Source of the DNA: CAZGRP01 sp964527995
Lineage (GTDB): Bacteria; Zhuqueibacterota; Zhuqueibacteria; Oceanimicrobiales; CAZGRP01
Direction of reading: 5' to 3'
DNA: 64,000 bases
Assembly: GCA_964527995.1 (NCBI GenBank)
Contig: CAZGRP010000007.1
Location: forward strand, 1-64,000
Part shown: in pieces, positions 32,629 through 40,821 of the stretch
Layout: the number at the start of each line of letters is the position of its first letter
Numbering within the stretch: position 1 is the stretch's first letter
The notes under the pieces: model-generated
What the model was told of the DNA's origin: nothing
Databases searched by the model: none
What the model saw: only the letters and a program-made list of their open reading frames with translations
Made by a program: the position numbers and the translations under genes

Positions 32629-32910
32629 ATGAGTTTTCAGCAGCTCGAAATACTCGAACAAAAGGTCAACGACACGGTGCAGGTCATCCATCGGCTGAGG
32701 GCCGAAAACCTGGCCCTCAAGGAAGAAAACCAGAACCTGCGGGCTCGGACCGAAGAACAAGAACGTACCATCGAGCTTCTGCGTCAAGAATATGAAACTC
32801 TTCGACGCGTGCAGGAAGCTTCACAGAATTTCAAAGAGAGGGAAGAGAAGATCAAGTTGAAGGTCGAGAACATGCTATCGAAGCTGGAGGAGCTCGACCT
32901 CAGCCTCTAG
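32629..32910 (+). CDS. Coiled-coil protein, ZapB-like cell-division factor
   Basis: This 93-residue protein is almost entirely a heptad-patterned coiled coil (FQQLEILEQKVNDTVQVI, then LRAENLALKEENQNLRAR). Length and composition match ZapB, which joins ZapA to the division ring, and zapA follows 42 bases later. Coiled coils give weak homology, so the name rests mainly on this pairing. Confidence 0.6.
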   Translation: MSFQQLEILEQKVNDTVQVIHRLRAENLALKEENQNLRARTEEQERTIELLRQEYETLRRVQEASQNFKEREEKIKLKVENMLSKLEELDLSL

Positions 32911-32952
32911 TCCAAGGCTCTCGCATCTCACTGTGGGCTGAGTTCGTCCCCG

Positions 32953-33285
32953 GTGCAACCAAGCGACCGCAAGCTGACAGGGCAGATCCCGATGAACGAT
33001 GAGGGACATGTGCTCAAAGTCAATATTTTTGGCACAGAATACCCCATAAAGAGCGGTGCCGGCACGAACGTCGAGTACGTTCGCCGCGTCGCCGAGTACG
33101 TCGATCACAAGATGCGCGAGGTGGATCAGAGCACTTCGGCCAAGACATCTTTGAAGGTGGCGATACTTGCCGCGCTGAACATCACCGATGAGCTTTTCCA
33201 GGAGCGTGCCCAGGCGGCCGAGTTGAAGGCCCGAATCGCTGAACTGTCAAAGCGATTGGAGCTCGGTCTCCAGGACGGCTCCTGA
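32953..33285 (+). CDS. zapA: Cell division protein ZapA
   Basis: This protein has up to 110 residues. The core VLKVNIFGTEYPIKSGAG, VEYVRRVAEYVDHKMREV and VAILAALNITDELFQ is the ZapA fold, followed by a C-terminal coiled coil. ZapA crosslinks FtsZ filaments. The start is uncertain: GTG 32953 gives the longer form, ATG 32992 begins MNDEGHVLKV and fits typical ZapA length better. In many bacteria 6S RNA lies just downstream of zapA, which bears on the next feature. Confidence 0.85.
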   Translation: MQPSDRKLTGQIPMNDEGHVLKVNIFGTEYPIKSGAGTNVEYVRRVAEYVDHKMREVDQSTSAKTSLKVAILAALNITDELFQERAQAAELKARIAELSKRLELGLQDGS

Positions 33286-33307
33286 GAAGATTCGCTCTGC
33301 CGATTAC

Positions 33308-33437
33308 AATCCTCGTTGATTTTCTGGGAAGCCGAGAAGGTCTTGCGGTCAGGCTGGCCGGGATGGACTGAAGTGGGCCAGGTGGCAAGAACTATGCGCG
33401 ACCTTCATACGCCCAGCGACTCAATGAGGATTTTTTG
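33308..33437 (+). ncRNA. Structured RNA candidate between zapA and rny (6S-like by position)
   Basis: The 190-base gap has no ORF but folds into one long interrupted hairpin. AATCCTCGTTGA (33308-33319) pairs with TCAATGAGGATT (33421-33432) over 12 positions. CTGGG (33324) pairs with CCCAG (33412), GAAGGTC (33336) with GACCTTC (33400), TTGC (33343) with GCAA (33385), and CTGGCC (33354) with GGCCAG (33376). Internal loops separate the stems and a T-run follows. CTGAGA-17-TACAAT (33282-33310) could be its promoter, though a start at the usual distance would trim the outer stem. Rod shape and zapA linkage suggest 6S RNA (ssrS). It is shorter than usual and no conserved 6S sequence was recognised. 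Confidence 0.5.
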
Positions 33438-33475
33438 TTTGTGAATATGGTTCAAATAGATCACCGGGAGGACCG

Positions 33476-35041
33476 ATGACGGCCATGTGGATCATCGCAC
33501 TCGTCGTTGCCGCCGCCGCGGGTGTCGCACTCGGGTGGTTTCTCAGGCAACGCATCGGTCACGACACGATTGCAAGAGCAGAATCCTACGCTAAACAGAT
33601 CATCGAGGAGGCCAGGACCGAAGCCGACACGATCAAGAAAGAGCGGCTCCTCGAGGCCGAGGAGGAGGTGTTCCGTCTGCGACGGCAGGTGGAACAGGAG
33701 GCCAACAGACGGCGTGATGACCTCCAGCAGTCGGAAAAAGATCTGCGATCGCGGGAATTCAACCTCGAGCGCAAGGCCGAGCTGTTGTCCGCCAAGGAGC
33801 GCGAGCTGCAGGCAATCGATCAGGACTTGCAGAACCGGAATCGGGCTCTAAGGGCCCGTGAGGCCGAACTCGAGCAGATGGTCGACGAGGAGAATCGCCG
33901 GCTGGAAAAGATATCCGGCCTGTCCAACGAAGAGGCCAAGCGCATCCAGCTGGAGAACCTGCTGGAGCGAGCCCGCAGCGAGGCAGCTGAGCAGATCCGC
34001 GAGATCCGCGAGCGTGCCCGCCAGACGGCTGAGCGCGAGGCAAGGGAGATCGTTCTGCAAGCCATTCAGCGTAGCGCCGTCGACCACGTCGTCGAAACCA
34101 CCGTGTCCATCGTCAAGCTGCCGAGCGACGACATGAAGGGGCGTATCATCGGGCGCGAGGGGAGAAACATTCGGACGTTCGAGCAAGTCACCGGCATCGA
34201 AGTCTTGATCGATGACACACCTGAGATGGTAGTTCTGTCGGGATTCGACCCGGTTCGGCGGGAGGTGGCGCGCATCTCGCTCGAAAAGCTCATCTACGAC
34301 GGCCGCATTCACCCGGGTCGCATCGAAGAGGTAGTCGAAAAGACCCGCGAGGAGATGGAAGAAAAAATGGTTCAGTTCGGCGAGGAGGCCATGCTCGAGG
34401 TCGGGCTGCACGGCATCCACATCGAACTTCTCCGTCTCCTCGGGAAGCTGCACTTCAAGACGAGCTACGGTCAAAATCTACTCCAGCACTGCAAAGAAGT
34501 GGCCAGTCTGGCGGGAATGATGGCGGCGCAGGTTGGACTGGATTCGAACCTGGCACGGCGCGCGGGTTTGTTGCACGACATCGGCAAGGCAGTGGACGGC
34601 TACATCGACGGGCCGCCGGCCGAAATCGGCTCTGAGGTGGCCAAGCGCTATGGCGAGGGGAAGGTCGTCGTCAACGCCATTGCTTACCAGAACCGTTTGG
34701 AAAAAATTGAGGTCATCCATCCTGTGACCGTTCTGGTGGATGCGGCCAATTCGGTCTCGGTGTCGCGTCCTGGCGCGCGCCGCGAGATGCTCGAGCAGTA
34801 CTTCCAGCGCATGAACAAGCTCGAATCGATCTGCCTGTCGTTCCCAGGGGTGAGCCGATGCTACGCTTTGCAGGCAGGGCGAGAGATACGGGTGATCGTT
34901 GAGCATGAGGAAGTGGACGACGCTCGCTCGCAGCGCCTTGCCGACGAAATCGCCGGCAGGATTCAGGAAAGCATGGAATACCCGGGCCAAATCCGAGTCA
35001 CCGTGATCCGCGAATACCGGGCCGTGGACCTGGCTCGCTGA
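33476..35041 (+). CDS. rny: Ribonuclease Y
   Basis: This 521-residue membrane-anchored endoribonuclease has an N-terminal helix (MWIIALVVAAAAGVALGWFL) and a long coiled coil rich in Glu, Arg and Gln to about residue 200. A KH RNA-binding domain (LPSDDMKGRIIGREGRNIRT) and an HD domain with GLLHDIGKAVDG follow. It starts mRNA decay in bacteria lacking RNase E. GGGAGG lies before the ATG. The following ymdB is its common neighbour. Confidence 0.96.
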   Translation: MTAMWIIALVVAAAAGVALGWFLRQRIGHDTIARAESYAKQIIEEARTEADTIKKERLLEAEEEVFRLRRQVEQEANRRRDDLQQSEKDLRSREFNLERKAELLSAKERELQAIDQDLQNRNRALRAREAELEQMVDEENRRLEKISGLSNEEAKRIQLENLLERARSEAAEQIREIRERARQTAEREAREIVLQAIQRSAVDHVVETTVSIVKLPSDDMKGRIIGREGRNIRTFEQVTGIEVLIDDTPEMVVLSGFDPVRREVARISLEKLIYDGRIHPGRIEEVVEKTREEMEEKMVQFGEEAMLEVGLHGIHIELLRLLGKLHFKTSYGQNLLQHCKEVASLAGMMAAQVGLDSNLARRAGLLHDIGKAVDGYIDGPPAEIGSEVAKRYGEGKVVVNAIAYQNRLEKIEVIHPVTVLVDAANSVSVSRPGARREMLEQYFQRMNKLESICLSFPGVSRCYALQAGREIRVIVEHEEVDDARSQRLADEIAGRIQESMEYPGQIRVTVIREYRAVDLAR

Positions 35042-35121
35042 CCCGGGGCCGGGCACGGACCTTGGTCGCTGAGCTGTGCGCATTCTTGGGCTGTACCTGT
35101 CGTTGACGGCCTATTTTTCAG

Positions 35122-35149
35122 TTGATTTTTCGGGCAGAATTGGTATATT
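35122..35149 (+). promoter_or_regulatory. Promoter candidate for ymdB-folD-tRNA-Arg
   Basis: TTGATT (35122-35127), a 16-base spacer and TATATT (35144-35149) lie in the 145-base gap after rny. It would drive ymdB, folD and the overlapping tRNA-Arg. Confidence 0.5.
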
Positions 35150-35186
35150 GGAGTCGTCGCTCACACAACCCGGTTGAAAAAGGCCG

Positions 35187-35978
35187 TTGTCCAGACAGTC
35201 GATCAACGTACTCTTTGTTGCTGACATCGTCGGCAAGCCAGGACTGGAAATCACCACCCGGCTGCTGCCAAGCCTCAAGGAAAAACACCGAATTGACCTG
35301 TGCATCGCGAATGGAGAGAACGGGGCCAACGGCAAGGGTTTGACGGAGAAGATTGCCCGGCAGTATTTCTCCATCGGCATCGACCTCATCACCAGCGGTA
35401 ACCACATCTGGGACAACCGGGATATCTTCAAGATGCTGAATGAAGGGAAGCGCATCCTGCGCCCCCACAATTACCCGCGCGGCAACTACGGCACCGGCTC
35501 CGTGCTCTTCCAGATTCCGGACGGGCCTGCAATCGGCATCATCAACGTTCAGGGCCGCACTTATATGCAGCCCATCGACTGCCCCTTTCGGACGGCATGG
35601 CACGAGGTGAAGCGGCTCAAGGAGCAGACAAAAATCATCATTGTCGATTTTCACGCCGAAGCAACGGCCGAGAAAATGGCTATGGGCTGGTATCTCGACG
35701 GCAAGGTCAGCGCCGTCATCGGCACGCATACGCACGTCCAAACTGCCGATGAGCGTATTCTGCCGCAGGGGACAGCCTACATCACCGACGTCGGAATGAC
35801 GGGCCCCTACGACTCCGTAATCGGCCTACGAAAGGAGGTGGCCATCCAGCGATTCGTTCAGCAGACGCCAAGACGCTACGAGGCTGCCTCAGAGAACCTT
35901 CACTTCTGTGGGCTCGTTGTTTCTATCGACCCGGAGTCCGGGCACGCCACCGAAGTACAAAGGCTTCAGCTTCCTTAA
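35187..35978 (+). CDS. ymdB: YmdB-family metallophosphoesterase
   Basis: This 263-residue protein is a two-metal phosphoesterase of the calcineurin-like superfamily. Metal-binding blocks are FVADIVGKPG, CIANGENGANGKG, TSGNHIWDN, VDFHAEATAEK and GTHTHVQTADE, all present. Translation seems to start at TTG 35187. B. subtilis YmdB acts on 2',3'-cyclic nucleotides and affects RNA-controlled development; linkage to rny is conserved and suggests a role in RNA end metabolism. Confidence 0.9.
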   Translation: MSRQSINVLFVADIVGKPGLEITTRLLPSLKEKHRIDLCIANGENGANGKGLTEKIARQYFSIGIDLITSGNHIWDNRDIFKMLNEGKRILRPHNYPRGNYGTGSVLFQIPDGPAIGIINVQGRTYMQPIDCPFRTAWHEVKRLKEQTKIIIVDFHAEATAEKMAMGWYLDGKVSAVIGTHTHVQTADERILPQGTAYITDVGMTGPYDSVIGLRKEVAIQRFVQQTPRRYEAASENLHFCGLVVSIDPESGHATEVQRLQLP

Positions 35979-35987
35979 GAGGCGTGC

Positions 35988-36872
35988 ATGTCGGCCGAGA
36001 TCATTGATGGCAGGAGAATCGCACAGGAGATCCGCAGCGAGCTGCGCCAGCAGGTCGAGGAGTTGAAGGGCCGGGGTGTGGTGCCAAATCTGAAAGTCGT
36101 GCTCGTGGGCGACGACCCGGCGTCATCGGTATATGTGCGCATGAAGACAAAGGCCTGCTTGGAGTTGGGGCTGGAGTCTGAGACGGTTCGACTGCCGGCG
36201 ACTGTGTCGCAGGCCAAGCTCCTTGAAATCATTCATGGCTTCAATGTCGATCCATCGGTTCACGGCATCCTTGTTCAGCTTCCGCTGCCCGAACACGTCT
36301 CCGAAGGCGAGGTACTGCGTTCGGTCCACCCGGACAAGGACGTGGATGGGTTTCATCCCCTGAGCCGCGGCAAGCTGGTGATCGGCGAGGAGACGTTCAT
36401 ACCCGCTACGCCGGCAGGCGTGCAGCAGATGCTGTTGCGCAGTGGACACTCTCCCGAAGGCAAGCGGGTTGTGATTCTCGGTCGCAGCCTGATTGTCGGC
36501 ATGCCGCTGGCGATCCTGCTCATGCAGAAAAAACCGGGTGCTGATGCCACCGTTACCGTGTGCCATTCGCGCACGCCCAATCTGGCCAGCATCACGCGGC
36601 AGGCGGACATCGTCATCGCCGCTATCGGCCGGCCGGAGATGCTCACCGGCGATATGGTCTCCGACGGCGTGGTTGTCATCGACGTCGGCGTGAATCGTGT
36701 GGAAGATCCTGGAACTGAGAAGGGGTATCGACTCGTAGGCGATGTAGAGTTCGACAGCGTTTCTGCCAAAGCAGCGGCGATCTCTCCGGTGCCCGGGGGT
36801 GTAGGGCCGATGACCATCGCCATGCTTCTTCACAACACGATCAAGGCTGCACGCATGCAGATGCGCCAGTAG
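35988..36872 (+). CDS. folD: Methylenetetrahydrofolate dehydrogenase/cyclohydrolase
   Basis: This 294-residue bifunctional enzyme interconverts methylene-, methenyl- and formyl-THF. Characteristic blocks are VGDDPASSVYVRMKTKACLE with the catalytic lysine, VQLPLPEHV, PDKDVDGFHPLSRGKL, GRSLIVGMPLAILL (NADP site) and the C-terminal SPVPGGVGPMTIAMLLHNT. Its last three codons and stop (36863-36872) are also the first ten bases of tRNA-Arg. It supplies one-carbon units also used by ThyX. Confidence 0.96.
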   Translation: MSAEIIDGRRIAQEIRSELRQQVEELKGRGVVPNLKVVLVGDDPASSVYVRMKTKACLELGLESETVRLPATVSQAKLLEIIHGFNVDPSVHGILVQLPLPEHVSEGEVLRSVHPDKDVDGFHPLSRGKLVIGEETFIPATPAGVQQMLLRSGHSPEGKRVVILGRSLIVGMPLAILLMQKKPGADATVTVCHSRTPNLASITRQADIVIAAIGRPEMLTGDMVSDGVVVIDVGVNRVEDPGTEKGYRLVGDVEFDSVSAKAAAISPVPGGVGPMTIAMLLHNTIKAARMQMRQ

Positions 36873-36939
36873 CTCAAGTGGATAGAGCGCTGGCCTCCGG
36901 AGCCAGAGGTTGCAGGTTCGAGTCCTGCCTGGCGCACCA
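36863..36939 (+). tRNA. tRNA-Arg (anticodon CCG), CCA encoded, overlaps folD
   Basis: Acceptor GCGCCAG pairs with CTGGCGC, the anticodon stem CTGGC/GCCAG encloses CTCCGGA (anticodon CCG), the T arm is GCAGG-TTCGAGT-CCTGC, the discriminator is A and CCA ends at 36939. The 5' acceptor strand is the last coding sequence of folD; the folD TAG stop occupies the bases just after the acceptor stem. No separate promoter is evident, so the tRNA is probably cut from the folD transcript. Confidence 0.93.
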
Positions 36940-36982
36940 CATGATGGCTTCTTGAGAACAATGTGTCGTTGCAGCGAAAAAT

Positions 36983-37034
36983 CCCCGCCCCGAGGAAGCA
37001 GGCCCTATGGCCTCCTCCACATGCGGGGCTTTTT
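36983..37034 (+). terminator. Terminator after tRNA-Arg(CCG)
   Basis: CCCCGC (36983-36988) pairs with GCGGGG (37023-37028) around an inner GAGGA...AGGCC/GGCCT...TCC stem, followed by CTTTTTCTTTTT. It closes ymdB-folD-tRNA and shows that the GWxTD gene must start downstream of it. Confidence 0.7.
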
Positions 37035-37085
37035 CTTTTTCAGTCGCTCTGCGCTCGGGGGAAAACGCATCGGCGGCAAGGCCGC

Positions 37086-39131
37086 ATGAAGGGCCGTTCA
37101 ATGCGGGAGCCTCAATCTCAAAAGTGCCACAGGCTGCGATTCCTCCTTATTGAGCCCCTTGTCATTGCTGCCTGGGTGCTTCTGCCAGCAACCGCAGGCG
37201 TCGGGATGCAGCAGGGCAACACCGGCGCATCGGGCCGTGCCCATGCATCCGATTTCGATCTGTACCAGCGTGGGCTCCAGGAAGCCCAGGCAGGGAACTG
37301 GCGGCAGGCCTTGAACCTGTGGCTTGAGGCGAAGCAGGCATTGGAGTCCGAGGGCCTATCAGATCCAAGAATCGGCATCGCCTACATCGAGCTGGCCACA
37401 GAAAAAGAAGCGACAGCCCTGTACCCGATGGCCAGCGAGCTCTATTTTTGGGGTTTCTCTCATTACGACATGAGTCGTTACCGGCAGGTTGTCGGCGAGG
37501 AGGTGGACAGAATCAGCCCCCTTTTAACCGCCGAGGAGCGAAGAGAATGGCAGGAGCTCCTTGCCCGCGGAGATCCATTGCTCAACCAGAATATCAAGCA
37601 GTTTTGGGAAGAGAGAGATCCAGCGCCTTCCACACCTACCAACGAGCGATTGTTGGAGCACTGGCAGCGCATCGCCTATGCCAGACGCCATTTTCGCAGG
37701 AACCGGCGCACCGTCTACGGCACCGACGACCGGGGCTTGATCTACGTTCGTTTCGGCAAGCCCGACCGGAGCGGCCGGGGACGCCTGGGTATCAATCGTT
37801 TCGCCTTCCGGCGGTGGACCAATCTCTTGGGGCAATCCAGTCGTCTCAGCAGGGTGGAGGAGCAGCGCGTCATTCAGGAACTCGACCGCTACAACAACAC
37901 GCCGGAGTACGAGATTTGGGTCTATACAACTTTTCGGCCCGACAACCCATTGTTCTATCTGTTCGGCAACGAGGGAGGGAAAGGGAAGTTTCGCATGGTC
38001 GAAGGCGTGGAGGAGTTGATCCCTGACCGAGCCTTCCGCCGGACCAGCACGCGCTACACGGCGGGACTGCTGCCCGGAGCAGTGTTGGAGACGGTCTACT
38101 ACGGTGAGTTGACCCACTACCATGGCTATTTCATCGAACGCCTGCAGGAACTCAATACTGCCTGGACGGGTTTCGAGCGTCTCGGGAACTTCGGTCTGAG
38201 CATCTCCAGCTTCCGCAACCTCCGGGGTCAATTCCAGGCTCTCGACAGGCAGCGCGCCAAAGAAACCAGGAGCCTGGAGCCGAACGCCAGGTCCACGTTC
38301 GAAAAGAGTCTGTTCCCGATGGATATGACGTTACAGGCCGTTCGGATTTTGAATGCGTCGAATGCGCCAACCATCGCCTTTGTTGCCATCACCAGTCTCG
38401 AGGGCAGACGAAAGTCGCGCAACGCCCGAGCGGTTCTGACCCCGCCGCCTTACGAGCTCACGCACAACCTGATTTTGCGCGGAAAAGACGGTCAGCCGCT
38501 GCGGCGGCTGACCAATTCCCTGAGCCTGCGGGATGGCTCTGCGTCCGTGTTCCTGTTTCCACACCGCCGGACGGAAGAAAGCCTGGTTTTTATTGCCGAG
38601 GCTTTCCGTTCGGTTCGCACCGGGAGCGGTGGTGGCCTGGCCCCCAGGACCTACGCCAACCTTCTCGGCATCGGCAAGGCTCTGATTCAAGTGGACAGCG
38701 TATTGTCTTCCGAGCCGGATCAGCTCGAACTCAGCGATCTTGTCATCGGCGTACGCGCCATCGATGCGTCATTGGGAGAAAGTTTTCCCTTCCCGGTGGT
38801 GCCGACGAATCAGATCTACAAGCCGCGCACTTTGAAAACTTATCTCGAGATTTACCACCTGGTTACGGACCCACAGGGGATTGCGCATTTTTCGTTGGCG
38901 CTGCGCGTCGCCAGACTGCGAGGGCGCAAGAAAACCCGGAAAGAAAGGATCGCCCTCAGCTTCGATTTGCACTCAGCAGGTAGAACGTCCAAAGAGACCT
39001 TCGACGTGGACATCTCCAGCCTTGCGGCCGGCGAGTACGAACTTCTCGTTCGGGTGACCGATAAGATCTCCGGCCAGACAAGGTCTCGGAGTGCCACGTT
39101 CCAGGTTTTGAAGATGGAACAGGAAGACTAA
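37086..39131 (+). CDS. GWxTD-domain-containing exported protein
   Basis: This protein has about 681 residues. An N-terminal signal or anchor (FLLIEPLVIAAWVLLPATAG) precedes a short helical repeat region (LYQRGLQEAQAGNWRQALNL). The GWxTD-type core follows: FWEERDPAPSTPTNERLLEH and then YGTDDRGLIYVRFGKPDRSG. The C-terminal half has beta-rich segments such as VTDPQGIAHFSLALRV and SLAAGEYELLVRVTDKISGQ, resembling a domain for surface display. ATG 37086 is chosen; a longer frame from 36963 runs through a terminator. GWxTD proteins have no firm function and are frequent in a few uncultured phyla. Confidence 0.7.
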   Translation: MKGRSMREPQSQKCHRLRFLLIEPLVIAAWVLLPATAGVGMQQGNTGASGRAHASDFDLYQRGLQEAQAGNWRQALNLWLEAKQALESEGLSDPRIGIAYIELATEKEATALYPMASELYFWGFSHYDMSRYRQVVGEEVDRISPLLTAEERREWQELLARGDPLLNQNIKQFWEERDPAPSTPTNERLLEHWQRIAYARRHFRRNRRTVYGTDDRGLIYVRFGKPDRSGRGRLGINRFAFRRWTNLLGQSSRLSRVEEQRVIQELDRYNNTPEYEIWVYTTFRPDNPLFYLFGNEGGKGKFRMVEGVEELIPDRAFRRTSTRYTAGLLPGAVLETVYYGELTHYHGYFIERLQELNTAWTGFERLGNFGLSISSFRNLRGQFQALDRQRAKETRSLEPNARSTFEKSLFPMDMTLQAVRILNASNAPTIAFVAITSLEGRRKSRNARAVLTPPPYELTHNLILRGKDGQPLRRLTNSLSLRDGSASVFLFPHRRTEESLVFIAEAFRSVRTGSGGGLAPRTYANLLGIGKALIQVDSVLSSEPDQLELSDLVIGVRAIDASLGESFPFPVVPTNQIYKPRTLKTYLEIYHLVTDPQGIAHFSLALRVARLRGRKKTRKERIALSFDLHSAGRTSKETFDVDISSLAAGEYELLVRVTDKISGQTRSRSATFQVLKMEQED

Positions 39132-39233
39132 GGCGCGTTCTGGGGCTGGTGGAGTGCCGGGACGCGCGTTGCGTCATGCATTGCTCAAGATTCTCTCCGA
39201 TACGGACGCAAAATCGGTCGACTTCTGTGCAGC

Positions 39234-39962
39234 ATGCAAGAAAAGGCTGACATCAAGGTGGGCTGCTGCGGCTTTGTCGTCTCTCAGCACCAGTACTTCA
39301 AGCTCTTCAAGCTGATCGAGATTCAGGGCACATTTTACCAGCTCCCCAGGCTGGTCACGGCTGAGAAATGGCGTGCGGCCGCGCCCGCCGGATTTGAATT
39401 CACGATGAAAGCCTGGCAGTTGATCACCCATGAGCCGACCAGTCCTACCTACCGTCGGCTCGGCCGGAAGATTGAGCCCCACGAGTACGATCGGTACGGC
39501 TGTTTTCGGCCGACCGAGGAGGTACTCGAAGCCTGGTCGCAGACGGCCATGTTCGCGCGCACACTGGGTGCGACGGTGGTGGTCTTCCAATGCCCGGCGA
39601 GGTTCCGTCCCACCGACGAAAACATCGCCAACATGCGAGCGTTCTTCGGACGCATCGATCGAGATCGCTTTCGCTTCGCCTGGGAACCACGAGGGAACTG
39701 GCCGGCAGAGGTTATCGTGCGTCTTTGTGAGGAGCTTGACCTCATCCACTGTGTCGATCCCTTCAAGAACGAGCCTTTGTTTGGCGACTTCCAATACTTC
39801 AGGCTGCATGGGATCACGGGCTATGCCTACCGGTTTACCGACGAGGATTTGCGCAGGCTGAAGGAATGGGCCGGGAGGAAGCCGAGCTACCTGCTTTTCA
39901 ACAACAACACGATGAAAGAGGACGCACTGCGGTTCATGCAATTGACTCAAAGCGGAGTCTGA
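39234..39962 (+). CDS. DUF72 family protein, divergent copy
   Basis: This 242-residue TIM-barrel-like DUF72 (YecE) protein starts IKVGCCGFVVSQHQYFKLFK, where usual members read I..GTSGW. It retains EIQGTFYQLPRLVTAEKWR, FEFTMKAWQLITH, VVFQCPARFRP, FAWEPRGNW and YFRLHGITGYAYRF, plus the closing YLLFNNNTMKEDAL. No activity is established for the family. It is 3 bases upstream of a second, more standard DUF72 gene, and the two may act as a pair. Confidence 0.8.
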   Translation: MQEKADIKVGCCGFVVSQHQYFKLFKLIEIQGTFYQLPRLVTAEKWRAAAPAGFEFTMKAWQLITHEPTSPTYRRLGRKIEPHEYDRYGCFRPTEEVLEAWSQTAMFARTLGATVVVFQCPARFRPTDENIANMRAFFGRIDRDRFRFAWEPRGNWPAEVIVRLCEELDLIHCVDPFKNEPLFGDFQYFRLHGITGYAYRFTDEDLRRLKEWAGRKPSYLLFNNNTMKEDALRFMQLTQSGV

Positions 39963-39965
39963 CCG

Positions 39966-40733
39966 ATGACGGCGCGCACTTTCGTCGGGACGAGCGGCTG
40001 GAACTACAAACACTGGTCTGACGGTGTGTTTTACCCCCGGGGCATGAAACAGGGTGAGTGGCTCGCCTATTTTGCCCGGCATTTCGACACGGTGGAGATC
40101 AACAACACGTTCTATCATCTGCCGGCTCGCCGAGTGTTCGAAGACTGGCACGCATCGACTCCCCCCAACTTTACCTTCGCCGTGAAGGCGAGCCGCTTCA
40201 TCACTCACATGAAGAAACTGGCCGATCCACAGGAGCACGTTCGCAACTTTCTGGAAAACGCCAGTGGCCTGCGTGAGAAACTCGGCATCGTACTCTTTCA
40301 ACTGCCGCCATACTGGAAATTCAACCCGGATCGACTGGAGGCTCTCTTCGACTTCGTCTCCACACAGGAGATCGTGCCGGGCCTGCGATCAGCGCTGGAG
40401 GTTCGCCACGAGTCGTGGAATGTGGAGGAGTGTTTCGAGGTTCTCAGGAGGTATAACGTATCGCTGGCTTTGGCTGACTGGCCGGGGTTGACCATCGAAG
40501 GTCCGGTGACCGCCGACTTCGTGTTCCTGCGGCGGCACGGCCCCGGCAGCCTGTACGCCTCTGATTATCCGGACTCCTACCTGAGACGCGATGCTCGCCG
40601 GATCCAGGGATGGGTGACCGAAGGGAAGGACGTCTACATCTATTTCAACAATGACGCTTACGGCTATGCAGTCAAGAATGCACTGCGGCTGAAAGAGCTC
40701 CTCGGCGAGGACCTCATGGCAGACCCGCCGTGA
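39966..40733 (+). CDS. DUF72 family protein, standard copy
   Basis: This 255-residue DUF72 protein has the classical FVGTSGWNYKHWSDGVFYP start. EINNTFYHLPARRVFEDWH, FTFAVKASRFITHMKKL, LFQLPPYWKFN, ALEVRHESW and the C-terminal YIYFNNDAYGYAVKNALRL follow. Both DUF72 genes share the barrel pattern, but identity between them is low apart from the motifs. Function is unknown; the family is often linked to DNA-repair or metal-dependent nuclease folds, which is inference. Confidence 0.88.
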   Translation: MTARTFVGTSGWNYKHWSDGVFYPRGMKQGEWLAYFARHFDTVEINNTFYHLPARRVFEDWHASTPPNFTFAVKASRFITHMKKLADPQEHVRNFLENASGLREKLGIVLFQLPPYWKFNPDRLEALFDFVSTQEIVPGLRSALEVRHESWNVEECFEVLRRYNVSLALADWPGLTIEGPVTADFVFLRRHGPGSLYASDYPDSYLRRDARRIQGWVTEGKDVYIYFNNDAYGYAVKNALRLKELLGEDLMADPP

Positions 40734-40821
40734 CCCAGGCCTGGGAGCTCCCCGGGCATCTTCTTGAAAAGGGACAATGCGGCGGAAAAAATCCGCGCGC
40801 GTTGTACATCTGGAGGCGATG

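Noticed and set aside
33286..33475. Signal recognition particle RNA (4.5S) in the zapA-rny gap
   Set aside because: The conserved GGAAGCAGCC-type tetraloop region is absent, and the fold has several internal loops unlike short SRP RNA.
36963..37085. N-terminal extension of the GWxTD gene from GTG 36963
   Set aside because: It contains the terminator of the tRNA-Arg transcript; the signal-like helix lies after ATG 37086.
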